Of a stretch of DNA of 56,510 nucleotides, positions 25,379 to 34,080 are shown in pieces. Numbering within the stretch: the stretch's first letter is position 1; each line of letters opens with the position of its first letter. Below the pieces are notes generated by a model that did not search any database, had not been told where the DNA came from, and saw nothing but the letters and a program-made list of their open reading frames with translations. The position numbers and the translations under genes were made by a program. This DNA is from Ignavibacteria bacterium (GTDB taxonomy: Bacteria > Bacteroidota > Ignavibacteria > Kapaibacteriales > Kapaibacteriaceae). The stretch covers positions 1 to 56,510 of the forward strand of contig VGVV01000012.1 of the NCBI GenBank assembly GCA_016873895.1, written 5' to 3'.

Positions 25379-25885
25379 ATGAAAGCCCTGATAATCGTTG
25401 TTCTTACGCTTGTTCTCACATGTGGTAGTGCCTATGCTCAGGACGGGCAGACGGCTACACTGCCATCTGTGAAGGTTAAGAATGTAGCTGGCAATCTCAT
25501 CAATACGGCAGATTTCGGCAACACTGGCAAACCGGTCATCATCAGTTTCTGGGCTACTTGGTGCAAGCCATGCATTCAAGAGCTGCAGACATATCACGGA
25601 CTCTATCCGGAGTGGCAGGAGAAGTATGGGGCTTCCCTAGTTGCAGTTTCCATCGATGATGCGCGTAATGCATCCAAAGTAGCCCCCTTCATAAAGTCGC
25701 GTAACTGGACGTATGAAGTCTTGCTAGACGTGAATCAGGAATTCAAGCGTGCAATGAATGTGAACAACGTACCGCACACGTTCGTTATGATGAACGGCAA
25801 GGTGGTGTTTTCGCACAGCGCATACTCGGCAGGGGACGAGGACGAGCTTGAAGATCTACTCAAGAAGCTTACGGGGAGAGAATGA
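25379..25885 (+). CDS. TlpA-like periplasmic thioredoxin
   Basis: A 168-residue exported thioredoxin-fold protein. It has a signal peptide (MKALIIVVLTLVLTCGSAYA) and the active site W61-C62-K-P-C65, followed by the cis-Pro segment NNVPHTFVMMNGK. It is expected to reduce or exchange disulfides in the periplasm. The start was placed at 25379 by the signal peptide and an AGAAGAG upstream; the frame is open further upstream but without sense. Its stop overlaps the next start (ATGA at 25882). The operon partner Omp28 has a CGNC motif that may be a substrate. Confidence 0.9.
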   Translation: MKALIIVVLTLVLTCGSAYAQDGQTATLPSVKVKNVAGNLINTADFGNTGKPVIISFWATWCKPCIQELQTYHGLYPEWQEKYGASLVAVSIDDARNASKVAPFIKSRNWTYEVLLDVNQEFKRAMNVNNVPHTFVMMNGKVVFSHSAYSAGDEDELEDLLKKLTGRE

Positions 25886-27558
25886 ACAAAGGTCTACTCT
25901 GCGTGATTGCCTGCATCATGTACATGCCTGTATGGGGACAAGGCATTGCAATCGAAGATGCAGGTACAATCAGCGGGTCGTTACAATCAGACATACAGCA
26001 GTATGGACAAGATTCACTCATCGGCGCGCCCGATGTGCCGGAAAAGATTTTGTCGAACACATTCTTTAATCTGACATTTTCAAAGGGTAAGTTCTCCGCT
26101 GGGATTCGGTTTGAATCCTACCAAGGCCCATTGCTCGGGATCGATCCGCGTTACGCTACATCTGGAAATGGAACCGGTATCGGAATGCCGTATCGCTTTG
26201 CTAAGTACGCAGACGACAACTTCGATGTTACAGCTGGTAACTTTTATGAGCAGTTTGGATCGGGTATGATCTTGCGCACGTACGAGGAGCGTAATCTGGG
26301 TTTTGACAACTCACTTGACGGTGTGCGGATGAAGTATCGTCCAACTTCGGGCATAGAGGTCACCGGTCTTGTCGGACGCCAGAGAGCATTCTTTGGCCTT
26401 AGTGATGGCATTATTCGTGGTGCTGATTTCAACATGGACATCAACCAGCTTGGCGAGGCACTGCTCCCTGAAGGTACATTCCTTACCCTTGGCGCTAGTG
26501 CCGTAAGCCGATTCCAGGCTGATCAACAGGATGTACTGAAGATCCCCCAGAACGTCATGGCTTGGTCCACCCGCGCGAACCTACGAGCATCAGACTTCTC
26601 ATTCGATGCTGAATACGCTTATAAAATCAATGACCCCGGTGCAACGAACGCAAACTCGTTCAATCCAGGTAACGCTCTGTACCTCGCTACTGCATACGGT
26701 GCCTCGGGTATAGGTATAAACCTTGCTGCAAAGCGGATTGATAATATGGACTTACGAAGTGATCGCGCCGCTACAGGTTTTGCACAGCAAGTAAACTACC
26801 TGCCAGCACTTACAAAGCAACACACGTGGCGTTTGATCACGCTGTATCCATATGCAACACAGCCTACGGGTGAGTTCGCTCTGCAGGGTGATGTCTCGAT
26901 CACTATACCGAAGAACTCATTCCTTGGTGCCGAAGAGACAATGATCGCTGTGAACGGTTCATTGATTCACGGACTGGACACAACACGCACCGGACCGTAC
27001 ACGTATGATGCACGGTGGATGTGGGGCAGTGAGCTCTACTACCGCGATGTAAACGTAGAGATTCAGCGCAAGTTTGGTAAGGACTTCAAGGCAACTCTCA
27101 CATATATCAACCTCGACTATAATCAAGACGTGATCGAGCGTCGAGCCACACCTGGTGAAAAGATATATGGCATCTTAAACGCCAACTTCGTTTGCCTCGA
27201 ATTGTGGTTCAAAACCTCAAAAAATCAGAGTCTTCGCACGGAACTCCAATACATGGCTGTTAAGCACGAAGAAGGGGCTAAGAAGGCTCTACAAAATGGC
27301 GACTGGGTAATGGCGCTTGCTGAGTATACAGTTGCACCACACTGGTTCTTTACGGTGTTCGACGAATACAACTATGGCAATTACGACCCGGAGCTTCGCG
27401 TACATTATCCTAACGCGTCGATTGCCTATTCCAAAGATGCTCTGCGTCTGCAGGCAGGTTATGGTCGCGTGCGCGGTGGTATCCTCTGCGTTGGTGGTAT
27501 CTGCCGTCCGGTACCTGCATCGAACGGTATGACGTTGAACATAACGTACACTTTTTAA
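25882..27558 (+). CDS. DUF6029-like outer-membrane protein
   Basis: A 558-residue exported beta-barrel-like protein with signal peptide MNKGLLCVIACIMYMPVWG. It resembles the Bacteroidota DUF6029 proteins: GNFYEQFGSGMILRTYEERN and the C-terminal NGMTLNITYTF with final Phe typical of an outer-membrane barrel. The family is usually encoded next to TlpA and Omp28 genes, as here. Function unknown. It is coupled to tlpA by a 4-bp overlap and followed 9 bp later by Omp28. Confidence 0.75.
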   Translation: MNKGLLCVIACIMYMPVWGQGIAIEDAGTISGSLQSDIQQYGQDSLIGAPDVPEKILSNTFFNLTFSKGKFSAGIRFESYQGPLLGIDPRYATSGNGTGIGMPYRFAKYADDNFDVTAGNFYEQFGSGMILRTYEERNLGFDNSLDGVRMKYRPTSGIEVTGLVGRQRAFFGLSDGIIRGADFNMDINQLGEALLPEGTFLTLGASAVSRFQADQQDVLKIPQNVMAWSTRANLRASDFSFDAEYAYKINDPGATNANSFNPGNALYLATAYGASGIGINLAAKRIDNMDLRSDRAATGFAQQVNYLPALTKQHTWRLITLYPYATQPTGEFALQGDVSITIPKNSFLGAEETMIAVNGSLIHGLDTTRTGPYTYDARWMWGSELYYRDVNVEIQRKFGKDFKATLTYINLDYNQDVIERRATPGEKIYGILNANFVCLELWFKTSKNQSLRTELQYMAVKHEEGAKKALQNGDWVMALAEYTVAPHWFFTVFDEYNYGNYDPELRVHYPNASIAYSKDALRLQAGYGRVRGGILCVGGICRPVPASNGMTLNITYTF

Positions 27559-27567
27559 GGACGAATC

Positions 27568-28464
27568 ATGAAGCACAGCATCATTCTTGCCGGCCTCCTG
27601 TCACTTGTTCTCATTTCGTGCGACGTTATGAACGCCCCCTACGAGAAGAAGCCTAAGGATCCATCGGATACACTGCTCAAGGATACATCAACAACGATAA
27701 CTCGCACTGGTGCGCTCCAAAACGTCTTGCTCGAGGATTATACTGGTCAACTCTGTGGCAACTGTCCAGAGGCAGCAGACATTGCAGATCGTCTCTACAA
27801 AACAAACGGTGGACGCGTAATCGTTACTGCAATCCATGCAGGCATTTTTGCGAAGAAAGAAATGCCAGACTACGAACATGACTTCACTACCCCAACCGGC
27901 GATGCTCTTGATGCAGCATTCAAGATCAGTCGCGCCGGCAACCCGAATGGTTTGGTAAATAGAGTTACCATCAACAATCGCATCATTCAGGGTCACCCAA
28001 CATGGGAAACAGTTGTTGCGCAACAACTCCAGCGCTCACCGGCACTTGAACTTGGCATGAGCCATACATACTACCCAGAAACAAAGACTCTGGTTGTTAC
28101 CGTACGCACAGAAGCACTAGCGGACATTGATGCACCAACAAACGTATCGGTGTGGCTTCAGGAGAACGACATCATTGCTGATCAGAAAGACTATCGAAAG
28201 ACACCATCGCATATCACCGATTATAACTTTAGTCATGTGCTCCGTGCTTCGATGAACGGCACATGGGGAGACACCCTCTCGAAAGCCCCATCAGCAAAGG
28301 GCACGAAGTCTACGATGACCTTCCGGTACACCTTTCCCGACGTAAAGCTTAATACCGCAGACACTCTGAACTATTGGGATGTCAAGAACTTTGAGATCGT
28401 AGCCTTTGCCCACAAGGCCAGCACAAGTAAAGAAGTACTCCAGGTGGTGAAGCAAAAGATGTAA
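27568..28464 (+). CDS. Omp28-family outer-membrane lipoprotein
   Basis: A 298-residue lipoprotein with signal MKHSIILAGLLSLVLISC. VLLEDYTGQLCGNCPEAAD is the Omp28 thioredoxin-like segment with a CxxC pair (CGNC), followed by a beta-rich C-terminal half. Omp28 proteins were first described as Porphyromonas surface lipoproteins. The CxxC and the TlpA gene in the same operon suggest disulfide exchange in the envelope, which is inference. It is last in the operon; the sequence after it is a dispersed repeat and a heptanucleotide array, with no obvious U-tract terminator. Confidence 0.85.
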   Translation: MKHSIILAGLLSLVLISCDVMNAPYEKKPKDPSDTLLKDTSTTITRTGALQNVLLEDYTGQLCGNCPEAADIADRLYKTNGGRVIVTAIHAGIFAKKEMPDYEHDFTTPTGDALDAAFKISRAGNPNGLVNRVTINNRIIQGHPTWETVVAQQLQRSPALELGMSHTYYPETKTLVVTVRTEALADIDAPTNVSVWLQENDIIADQKDYRKTPSHITDYNFSHVLRASMNGTWGDTLSKAPSAKGTKSTMTFRYTFPDVKLNTADTLNYWDVKNFEIVAFAHKASTSKEVLQVVKQKM

Positions 28465-28479
28465 GTGCCGAAAGCCGAA

Positions 28480-28585
28480 GGCACTAGGGACCTCAGGTTA
28501 TTATGTTTAGGATGGTTTCCCGCCCCCGCTTTCGCGAGGTGGACGTTCTTTCGCGGGGGTGACGTTCCTTCGCGGAAAAGACGAT
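28480..28585 (-). repeat. Dispersed intergenic element, copy A
   Basis: Read on the minus strand this begins GATCGTCTTTTCCGCGAAGG and continues through two tandem 19-base units (CCGCGAAGGAACGTCACCC and CCGCGAAAGAACGTCCACC), then TCGCGAAAGCGGGGGCG and, further on, GAGGTCCCTAG. The same order, with only one 19-base unit, occurs in the opposite orientation at 33761-33848. There is no open frame. It looks like a mobile or amplified intergenic element. Confidence 0.8.
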
Positions 28586-28634
28586 CAGTCATTAGTCATT
28601 AGTAACTAGTAACTAGTAACTAGTAACTAGTACC
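28586..28634. repeat. Heptanucleotide repeat array 3 (TAGTAAC)
   Basis: Seven consecutive 7-mers: CAGTCAT, TAGTCAT, four copies of TAGTAAC, and TAGTACC. It abuts the dispersed element and runs into the 3' end of the Wzi-like gene, supplying its TAG stop (28627-28629) and last codon. Confidence 0.9.
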
Positions 28635-30282
28635 CCACTCTTATCTCCAGTGCTCCGAAGAAGAAGTTGGTAGGGCTATTGCCGCTGTTGCGGTTGGTAT
28701 AGCCGATGTTCAGATCGGTAAAGATGTTGTTGGCCCATTCTGCACTGAACCACAGGCGGAGTCTGCGTTGGTGGGAGAGGTTGCCGCGGAGGAATGCGTT
28801 GCCATAGAGGAAGTCGCCATCGCCACGAAGGATGTCGCCACCTACGTTACCAACGGGCACTTGAATGCCAGAGCCTGGATAGCGCGGATCTTCGCCCATG
28901 ATGAGGTTGCCGTTGGCATCAAGGAGGTTTTCTCCATGACGCGTGTAGTCGGCATCTACGCGCACGTAAGTGCGCGGCGTAAGCCAGTAGCGCAGCTGCA
29001 GTGCAAGGCGGTCGGAGTTGGACTGCATGTCGTAGCCAACGGGTGCACCAAAGGAGGTGTAGGATGCGTTGATGCTGCGATGAGAATACGTGAAGGGATC
29101 GATGCGGGCATACTCTGCACTAACCATCATGCGGGATGCAGCACCTTCTTGACCAAGCGACTTCGATACGCCGAGTTGATAAGCAAATTTATTGTTGTTG
29201 CCTGCGATCGAGGTGTCGCCAAGAGATGTGTATGAGAGGTCATCCACGATGAGCGATCCGTAGACCATAAGCCCCTTGAGTGGACGCAGAGTGATGTCTG
29301 CACCGATGAGCGAGTTGTCGTTTTGATTACGTTCTTGTGTGCTGAGTCCGGCACTTACAAAGAATGCAAGAGGGTTAAGGTAGGCCAGATCTAACCCGCG
29401 ACCCCAGTAGACGATCATATCGTTGAGCCCAACAGAGAGCCACGACGTGGGCTCCACGGCAATGCGGTGGGTAGCAATGTATTTCCCTGGAACAGCCCGG
29501 CCTGATGTGTCGAGTCCGTTCGCAGCTGAATGCGTCATGGTAAAGCGCACACTCTTATAGGGCACGTCAAGAAGAAGTCCGTCCAGTAAGGGGGCATTCA
29601 TAGAATGCACAAGGTTGTCGATTGGACTATTACCAAACTGCAATGCTTCACGTCCGTAGCGGATGCGGAGATACTCCGACTGATACTGAACGTAGCCAAT
29701 ATATCGGTCGAAGAATGCGCTGTCTTCGATGGTGAACTTGAGCGTGCGCCCCAGTGTGGGGTCGGTCTGTGCAATGCGCGAGGCACTGCCGCGCAGACGT
29801 GAACCATTGGAGAGGTCAAGAAAGAATCCAAGGTTGCTGCCAAGAGAGCCCATCACACGTGCAGATGCGCGGCCAAGCATAAATGATTCTGAGGAACCTT
29901 CGTTGGACGTGGTGCCCGGACGCAGCATAAAGCCGAGATCGCCCTGCACACGTGCAACGCCATCGTTAAAAACAAGCCCCCTGTAGCGTCCGTGGGAGGA
30001 CGCTAACACCTCTGTGGTGTCTGATCGTTGGGCTAAGAGTGGCCAATAGTAGTTCAGCGAGTAGGCGCTAAAGGCGTTGGATGTTGTCGTGTCGACATTG
30101 CCGATGTAGGCTGGCCATACCGACGAAGACAACGCAGAAGCCGCACCATCAAGCGTACGCAGCACGGCGTTGTCCATTGAGACACGCTCTGCATTTACAT
30201 CAACATTTTGTGCAGATAGTATGAATGGGGCTAGCACCACCATGAGCGAGCATATGAGTCGCATAACGATGGAGCGTATCAT
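28627..30282 (-). CDS. Capsule-assembly Wzi-like outer-membrane protein
   Basis: A 551-residue outer-membrane protein with a signal peptide cleaved near ILSAQ and a terminal beta-barrel ending LEIRVGY. It resembles capsule assembly (Wzi) family barrels: YLRIRYGREALQFGNSPIDN, then LLDVPYKSVRFTMTHSAANG, LSVGLNDMIVYWGRGLDLAYLNPLAF as the conserved centre, and DFLYGNAFLRGNLSHQRRLR. Such proteins bind polysaccharide at the outer surface; that role is inferred. It lies 6 bp downstream of a SPOR-domain gene on the same strand. The stop codon and last Tyr are inside the heptanucleotide array. Confidence 0.7.
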   Translation of the reverse strand: MIRSIVMRLICSLMVVLAPFILSAQNVDVNAERVSMDNAVLRTLDGAASALSSSVWPAYIGNVDTTTSNAFSAYSLNYYWPLLAQRSDTTEVLASSHGRYRGLVFNDGVARVQGDLGFMLRPGTTSNEGSSESFMLGRASARVMGSLGSNLGFFLDLSNGSRLRGSASRIAQTDPTLGRTLKFTIEDSAFFDRYIGYVQYQSEYLRIRYGREALQFGNSPIDNLVHSMNAPLLDGLLLDVPYKSVRFTMTHSAANGLDTSGRAVPGKYIATHRIAVEPTSWLSVGLNDMIVYWGRGLDLAYLNPLAFFVSAGLSTQERNQNDNSLIGADITLRPLKGLMVYGSLIVDDLSYTSLGDTSIAGNNNKFAYQLGVSKSLGQEGAASRMMVSAEYARIDPFTYSHRSINASYTSFGAPVGYDMQSNSDRLALQLRYWLTPRTYVRVDADYTRHGENLLDANGNLIMGEDPRYPGSGIQVPVGNVGGDILRGDGDFLYGNAFLRGNLSHQRRLRLWFSAEWANNIFTDLNIGYTNRNSGNSPTNFFFGALEIRVGY

Positions 30283-30288
30283 GTAAGA

Positions 30289-31002
30289 TTATCGCTTCTC
30301 TACGGTGGCTTTGCATTTACAGATAGTGCGCACGTAGTCGAGTTCCTTTTGTGCATCTGCATCTGTTGCATAGTCACCAACGCGAACAATGAACTTATTG
30401 GCGTCGGTATCTGCCGCAGTCTTCGCAGGCATACGCTTCTTCTTCATTGCCTCGGTTAACGCATCAGCATCTTTTTTTGTAGCCCCCTTTTTCAGGACAA
30501 TTGTATAGGGCTTGGCGCTAGAAGCCTTTGCAGGTTCTGCTGTTTCGACCTTCTTTGCCGGAGTTACCGTAGTCTTCTCGGACGGTGCTGGAGCACCAAC
30601 TGTAGAGCGCATAACATCGTACACGAGCGGAAGGAGCTCGCTCTGTGAATATTGATCACGCATAGTTACGAAGTACTTACGTGCTCGATCAGATTCACTC
30701 TTTGTGGCAGTCATGATGACGAGTCGTGCGAGTGCATCATCTGCCCACTCACTTTTGGGATATGCTTCGACGATTCTTTCGAGCATTGGGGATGCCTTCT
30801 TTGCATCATCAATAAGCGCAGCGTGCAGAAACATTACGCCCGGATCATCCGGAGAATCAATGAGCAAATCGGGCAATGCCTTCTTTGCATCAGTTGTCCA
30901 CCCAGCTGCCACTTGCTGTATATAATTCTTAACGCCAACGCTTTGTGCAGATGCGCCGATCGAAGCGATGGCAAGGATGACGAAGAGGGTAAGTCGTTGC
31001 AT
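30289..31002 (-). CDS. SPOR-domain exported protein
   Basis: A 237-residue protein with signal peptide (cleaved near GASA). Residues 20-130 look like TPR helices (DDPGVMFLHAALIDDAKKAS, PKSEWADDALARLVIMTATK). A low-complexity Ala/Lys/Pro linker follows, and residues 160-237 are a SPOR domain (TIVLKKGATKKDADALTEAM, then KFIVRVGDYATDADAQKELD), which binds glycan strands of septal peptidoglycan lacking stem peptides. It probably works in the periplasm around division or envelope upkeep. It is divergent from murG and cotranscribed with the Wzi-like gene. Confidence 0.8.
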   Translation of the reverse strand: MQRLTLFVILAIASIGASAQSVGVKNYIQQVAAGWTTDAKKALPDLLIDSPDDPGVMFLHAALIDDAKKASPMLERIVEAYPKSEWADDALARLVIMTATKSESDRARKYFVTMRDQYSQSELLPLVYDVMRSTVGAPAPSEKTTVTPAKKVETAEPAKASSAKPYTIVLKKGATKKDADALTEAMKKKRMPAKTAADTDANKFIVRVGDYATDADAQKELDYVRTICKCKATVEKR

Positions 31003-31060
31003 GTCTATAAATTACGCAAGTGAACCTATTTTGGCGACCAAATACACATTATCCAACTGC

Positions 31061-32185
31061 ATGCCCCACGAATCATTAAGTCAGGAATTCCGCGTTGTTG
31101 TAGCTGCCGGCGGTACAGGTGGACACATCTTCCCGGCCGTTGCTGTGGTAGAACAGCTAACCCTGCTAACGAATGGTAATCTCAGGGCGGTTTTCATGGG
31201 GAGTCGCGACCGCATGGAAACACGACTTATTCCAGCAATGGGATACGACTATGTAGCGATGCCAATTGAGGGGTTTAGGGGGCTGTCGCTACGCACATTA
31301 TTGCTGCCATTCAAAATCTGGCAGTCTGTTCGAATCGCAAAGGAAACTCTACGCCAACACAAGCCCCATGTAGTTATCTGCACAGGTGCATACATCAGCT
31401 ATCCAGTAGGTATTGCAGCAGCGCAGTTAGGGATTCCTCTCGTTGTGTTGGAATCAAATCTCAACCCTGGTAAGAGTAATGCACGACTAGTGCCCAAAGC
31501 CACAGCTGTGGTGCTTGCCTTTGAGGAAAGTCTTAAGCACTATGCCCAAAGCGTTAAAAGTAAGCTTCATGTGCTTGGCAACCCGGTTCGCACGCAAATT
31601 GAGGGGGCTATGTCTGCACATGATGCGCGCTTGTATTGGGGACTCGATGCCTTGCGTCCAACAGTCTTGGTGTTCGGCGGAAGTCTTGGTGCTCGCGCCA
31701 TGAACGAGGTTGTTGAGACATCCTTGAAAGTAATTGCAAATGCTCCCTGGCAGATCCTCTGGCAAACCGGCAAGGGACACCTGGTACAGGCAGATCTGCC
31801 GAACAATGTTCGTGCGGTGGAGTTTATCGACAATATGGGTGCCGCATATGCTGCAGCAGATCTTGTTGTATCGCGCAGTGGAGCAACAACTGTAGCAGAG
31901 TTGGGTATTGTTGGCAAGCCTGCCGTCTTGATACCATTGCCATCTGCCTCAACGAACGAGCAAGCATTGAATGCGCAGGTGGTTCAAGATCGTGGTGCTG
32001 GAATAGTTGTAAATAATCACGAAATGAAATCTCGACTTTTGTCGGAAATTGAACGCTGTATGGCAGACGATGCAATACGTAATGAAATGGCGTCTCGCAT
32101 GAAACAGCTTGGGCGTCCGTCAGCTGCGTTGGATGCTGCCAAGCTTATACTATCGCTAGGTGGATGGAAAGAGGCTACATCATGA
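31061..32185 (+). CDS. murG: UDP-GlcNAc:lipid I N-acetylglucosaminyltransferase MurG
   Basis: A 374-residue GT28 enzyme that converts lipid I to lipid II on the inner face of the membrane. The N-terminal VVVAAGGTGGHIFPAVAV (GGTGGH at 17-22) and the donor-binding SRSGATTVAELGIVGKPAVL, with IPLPSASTNEQALNAQ, are canonical. ATG at 31061 was chosen because it gives the usual short leader before the first beta strand; the frame is open further upstream into the divergent SPOR gene. Its stop overlaps the next start (ATGA). No other mur or fts gene is next to it. Confidence 0.95.
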   Translation: MPHESLSQEFRVVVAAGGTGGHIFPAVAVVEQLTLLTNGNLRAVFMGSRDRMETRLIPAMGYDYVAMPIEGFRGLSLRTLLLPFKIWQSVRIAKETLRQHKPHVVICTGAYISYPVGIAAAQLGIPLVVLESNLNPGKSNARLVPKATAVVLAFEESLKHYAQSVKSKLHVLGNPVRTQIEGAMSAHDARLYWGLDALRPTVLVFGGSLGARAMNEVVETSLKVIANAPWQILWQTGKGHLVQADLPNNVRAVEFIDNMGAAYAAADLVVSRSGATTVAELGIVGKPAVLIPLPSASTNEQALNAQVVQDRGAGIVVNNHEMKSRLLSEIERCMADDAIRNEMASRMKQLGRPSAALDAAKLILSLGGWKEATS

Positions 32186-32649
32186 AGACATTCCGAATAC
32201 AGCTGGACTTCTTTTGGGCGTCGGTAGCATTTTATGCGGTTACTCTCATTGTATACGTGATGGTAAAGGCACTTGTTGAACAAACCTTACAATCCGGATT
32301 AGTCAATGTGGTGCTCACAGACCCCGTGGTTGTTGTCTTAGGCTTCTTTGTGCTGATGTCTGTTGTGTCGCTAGTCATAAACAGTGTTAGCAAACGAACA
32401 ATACATGTAACTGATACGTCTATTATCTTTCAGAACAGTTTCCGAGAGCGGATGTTTACATTGGAAGAGATCGACAAGATTATTATCGGCAAAGAGAGAC
32501 GTCCACGTGCCAGTGCATTAACACTAACGATCCGCATCTACATCAAAGATCGGCGGCGTCCGCTGCGTATACGACCTGCTCTCTATGACAATGAAAAAGA
32601 TCTCACTGAGTCTGTCCTTGCTCTACGACATGGTGGAAGCTCGCTGTGA
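32182..32649 (+). CDS. Small membrane protein with PH-like domain
   Basis: A 155-residue protein with two N-terminal hydrophobic segments (about residues 9-30 and 42-65), then a soluble beta-rich domain: IHVTDTSIIFQNSFRERMFT, EEIDKIIIG and LTIRIYIKDRRRPLRIRP. This layout resembles bacterial PH-domain membrane proteins. Function unknown. It is coupled to murG by a 4-bp overlap and to the next gene by GTGA. I chose ATG at 32182 over 32164 because of the coupling. Confidence 0.65.
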   Translation: MKTFRIQLDFFWASVAFYAVTLIVYVMVKALVEQTLQSGLVNVVLTDPVVVVLGFFVLMSVVSLVINSVSKRTIHVTDTSIIFQNSFRERMFTLEEIDKIIIGKERRPRASALTLTIRIYIKDRRRPLRIRPALYDNEKDLTESVLALRHGGSSL

Positions 32650-33227
32650 AATCATTGCTGATGTATTGCTGCGCAATACTTGCAGCGTATGCAAGTATGC
32701 TGCATGCTCAAGAGGTGCCCTCTGCACTTGAGGTTATGCAAGGATTTGTGCGTAACGTGGCAGACACATTGAGCGTTGTTGCCGGACGCGACGCCGACAC
32801 CCTTCGTGTGCGTATACACAACCATCCAGACGCACTATGGTTCGAGTCGATTATTGCACAGCACTGTGATGAGCAACACATACCGATGCGTATCGTGTCA
32901 AACGATGAGCAGTCGGTTACTCTTGTGATCTCTGACGCCTCTACAACGTACCAGCCCCATAGTAATGCCGATAGTGTTGTGCGCGAGGTAGTACTGGATG
33001 CATCACTGCGAAGCAGTACTGCTATTTACAAGCTACAGAAGCAGTCACGCAGGGATATTGTTGCACATGACCTAGCAATGGTCAAGCAGTCGGACCAACA
33101 CGCCTCTACAACAGCCGTGATACCTGTAAAGCACCCATCATTGTGGGACGACATACTGCAGCCCATTGTATTTATTGGTGCTGCAGTTGTAACGATTGTG
33201 CTGCTCTTCACCGTACGCTCGCAATAA
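32646..33227 (+). CDS. Exported protein with C-terminal membrane anchor
   Basis: A 193-residue protein of no recognised family. It starts at GTG 32646, which overlaps the previous stop (GTGA). It has an N-terminal signal peptide (cleaved near LHAQ), a mixed alpha/beta region of about 130 residues (VRIHNHPDALWFESIIAQHC), and one C-terminal transmembrane helix (ILQPIVFIGAAVVTIVLLF). Topology is therefore periplasmic with a membrane tail. The following gene starts 2 bp after its stop. Confidence 0.65.
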   Translation: MKSLLMYCCAILAAYASMLHAQEVPSALEVMQGFVRNVADTLSVVAGRDADTLRVRIHNHPDALWFESIIAQHCDEQHIPMRIVSNDEQSVTLVISDASTTYQPHSNADSVVREVVLDASLRSSTAIYKLQKQSRRDIVAHDLAMVKQSDQHASTTAVIPVKHPSLWDDILQPIVFIGAAVVTIVLLFTVRSQ

Positions 33228-33229
33228 GC

Positions 33230-33715
33230 ATGAAGCGCCTTTTTGTGATCCGTCACGCCAAGTCTGACTGGTCAGACGCAGCACTAACCGACAAGCAGCG
33301 CACGCTCAATGCACGGGGCTTGCGAGAAGCACCCATCATGGCAGCGGCTCTCGTAAAAGACTATCCGCAGATCGATCACATCATATCTAGCTCTGCCGTA
33401 CGCACGCAGCAAACCGCCCAACACGTTGCAGACGCGTATGGCATATCACACGATCAAATTCAGCTCTGCGACGAGATCTATGAAGCCCCCTATGAGCAGC
33501 TTCTCAAGGTAGTAAACACATGTAGCAATGAGCACAGCGCTATCATCCTCGTGGGGCACATGCCGGGCGTAACACTCCTTGTGAACTCGCTCGCCGATGA
33601 GAACCTGAGTATGTCGCCCACATCAAGCGTAACCGTGATCGACTTCCCCTACATCACATCATGGGAAGAAGTCTCACAGGGGACGGGAACATTGAAAGAG
33701 TTTCGGGTGGTGTAG
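33230..33715 (+). CDS. SixA-type histidine phosphatase
   Basis: A 161-residue phosphoglycerate-mutase-fold phosphatase. LFVIRHAKSDWSD holds the catalytic RH motif, ISSSAVRTQQTAQ the second Arg, and LVGHMPGVTLLV the second catalytic His. It is close to SixA, which dephosphorylates phosphohistidine in HPt domains or PTS proteins in the cytoplasm. The true substrate here is unknown. The start at 33230 is the normal family start; the frame upstream is within the preceding gene. It ends the murG gene group; an intergenic region of about 400 bp follows. Confidence 0.85.
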   Translation: MKRLFVIRHAKSDWSDAALTDKQRTLNARGLREAPIMAAALVKDYPQIDHIISSSAVRTQQTAQHVADAYGISHDQIQLCDEIYEAPYEQLLKVVNTCSNEHSAIILVGHMPGVTLLVNSLADENLSMSPTSSVTVIDFPYITSWEEVSQGTGTLKEFRVV

Positions 33716-33760
33716 GGGCCGAGAGGGTACGCGAGGGTATGGGGGTACACAAGGGTACAG

Positions 33761-33848
33761 ATCGTCTTTCCGCGAAAGAACGTCACCCTCGCGAATGCGG
33801 GGGCGCGAAGCCATTCACAATGCCGCAAGGTCCCTCGTCGCTCCGCTC
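33761..33848 (+). repeat. Dispersed intergenic element, copy B
   Basis: It begins GATCGTCTTTCCGCGAAAGA and continues ACGTCACCC, TCGCGAATGCGGGGGCG and later CAAGGTCCCTCG. It is homologous to the minus strand of 28480-28585, but it has one 19-base internal unit where copy A has two. Confidence 0.8.
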
Positions 33849-33882
33849 CTCAGGATGACGCAGCGTACGCTTCATTTGTAAT

Positions 33883-33917
33883 GGTCAACGGGCCCGCCTG
33901 CGGCGCGCCCGTTGACC
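33883..33917. other. Long GC-rich hairpin
   Basis: GGTCAACGGGC (33883-33893) pairs perfectly with GCCCGTTGACC (33907-33917); the loop itself can form a GCC-TGC-GGC inner stem. There is no T-run, so it is not a standard terminator on either strand. Confidence 0.7.
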
Positions 33918-33948
33918 TAACCCAACCAACGCGACGCGTGTTGCGTCA

Positions 33949-33973
33949 TCCCTAGCGCCGCCGGCGCGAGGGA
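33949..33973. other. Second GC-rich hairpin
   Basis: TCCCTAGCGCC (33949-33959) pairs with GGCGCGAGGGA (33963-33973), with one mismatch and a 3-base loop. No T-run follows. Confidence 0.6.
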
Positions 33974-34054
33974 CCTCGCGTATCTGCGATGATAGCGGGC
34001 TATCTATCAATCGTTGGGTCACAGCATGTTGCGACCCTTACAATATGTCCAACG

Positions 34055-34080
34055 AAAAAGGGCGAGCCATCGGCTCGCCC
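34055..34080 (-). terminator. Intrinsic terminator of mdh
   Basis: On the minus strand GGGCGAGCC, loop GAT, GGCTCGCCC is followed directly by TTTTT. It lies about 33 bp past the mdh stop. This is a textbook rho-independent terminator. Confidence 0.85.

Noticed and set aside
28768..29235. 155-residue plus-strand open frame opposite the Wzi-like gene
   Set aside because: Val/Ala-rich antisense shadow with no signal, and the opposite frame has a signal peptide and barrel pattern.
33724..33760. A sixth heptanucleotide array
   Set aside because: GGGTA recurs here at uneven distances (about 8-10 bases), not at a 7-base period.
33883..33917. Rho-independent terminator
   Set aside because: The stem is strong but no T-run follows on either strand.
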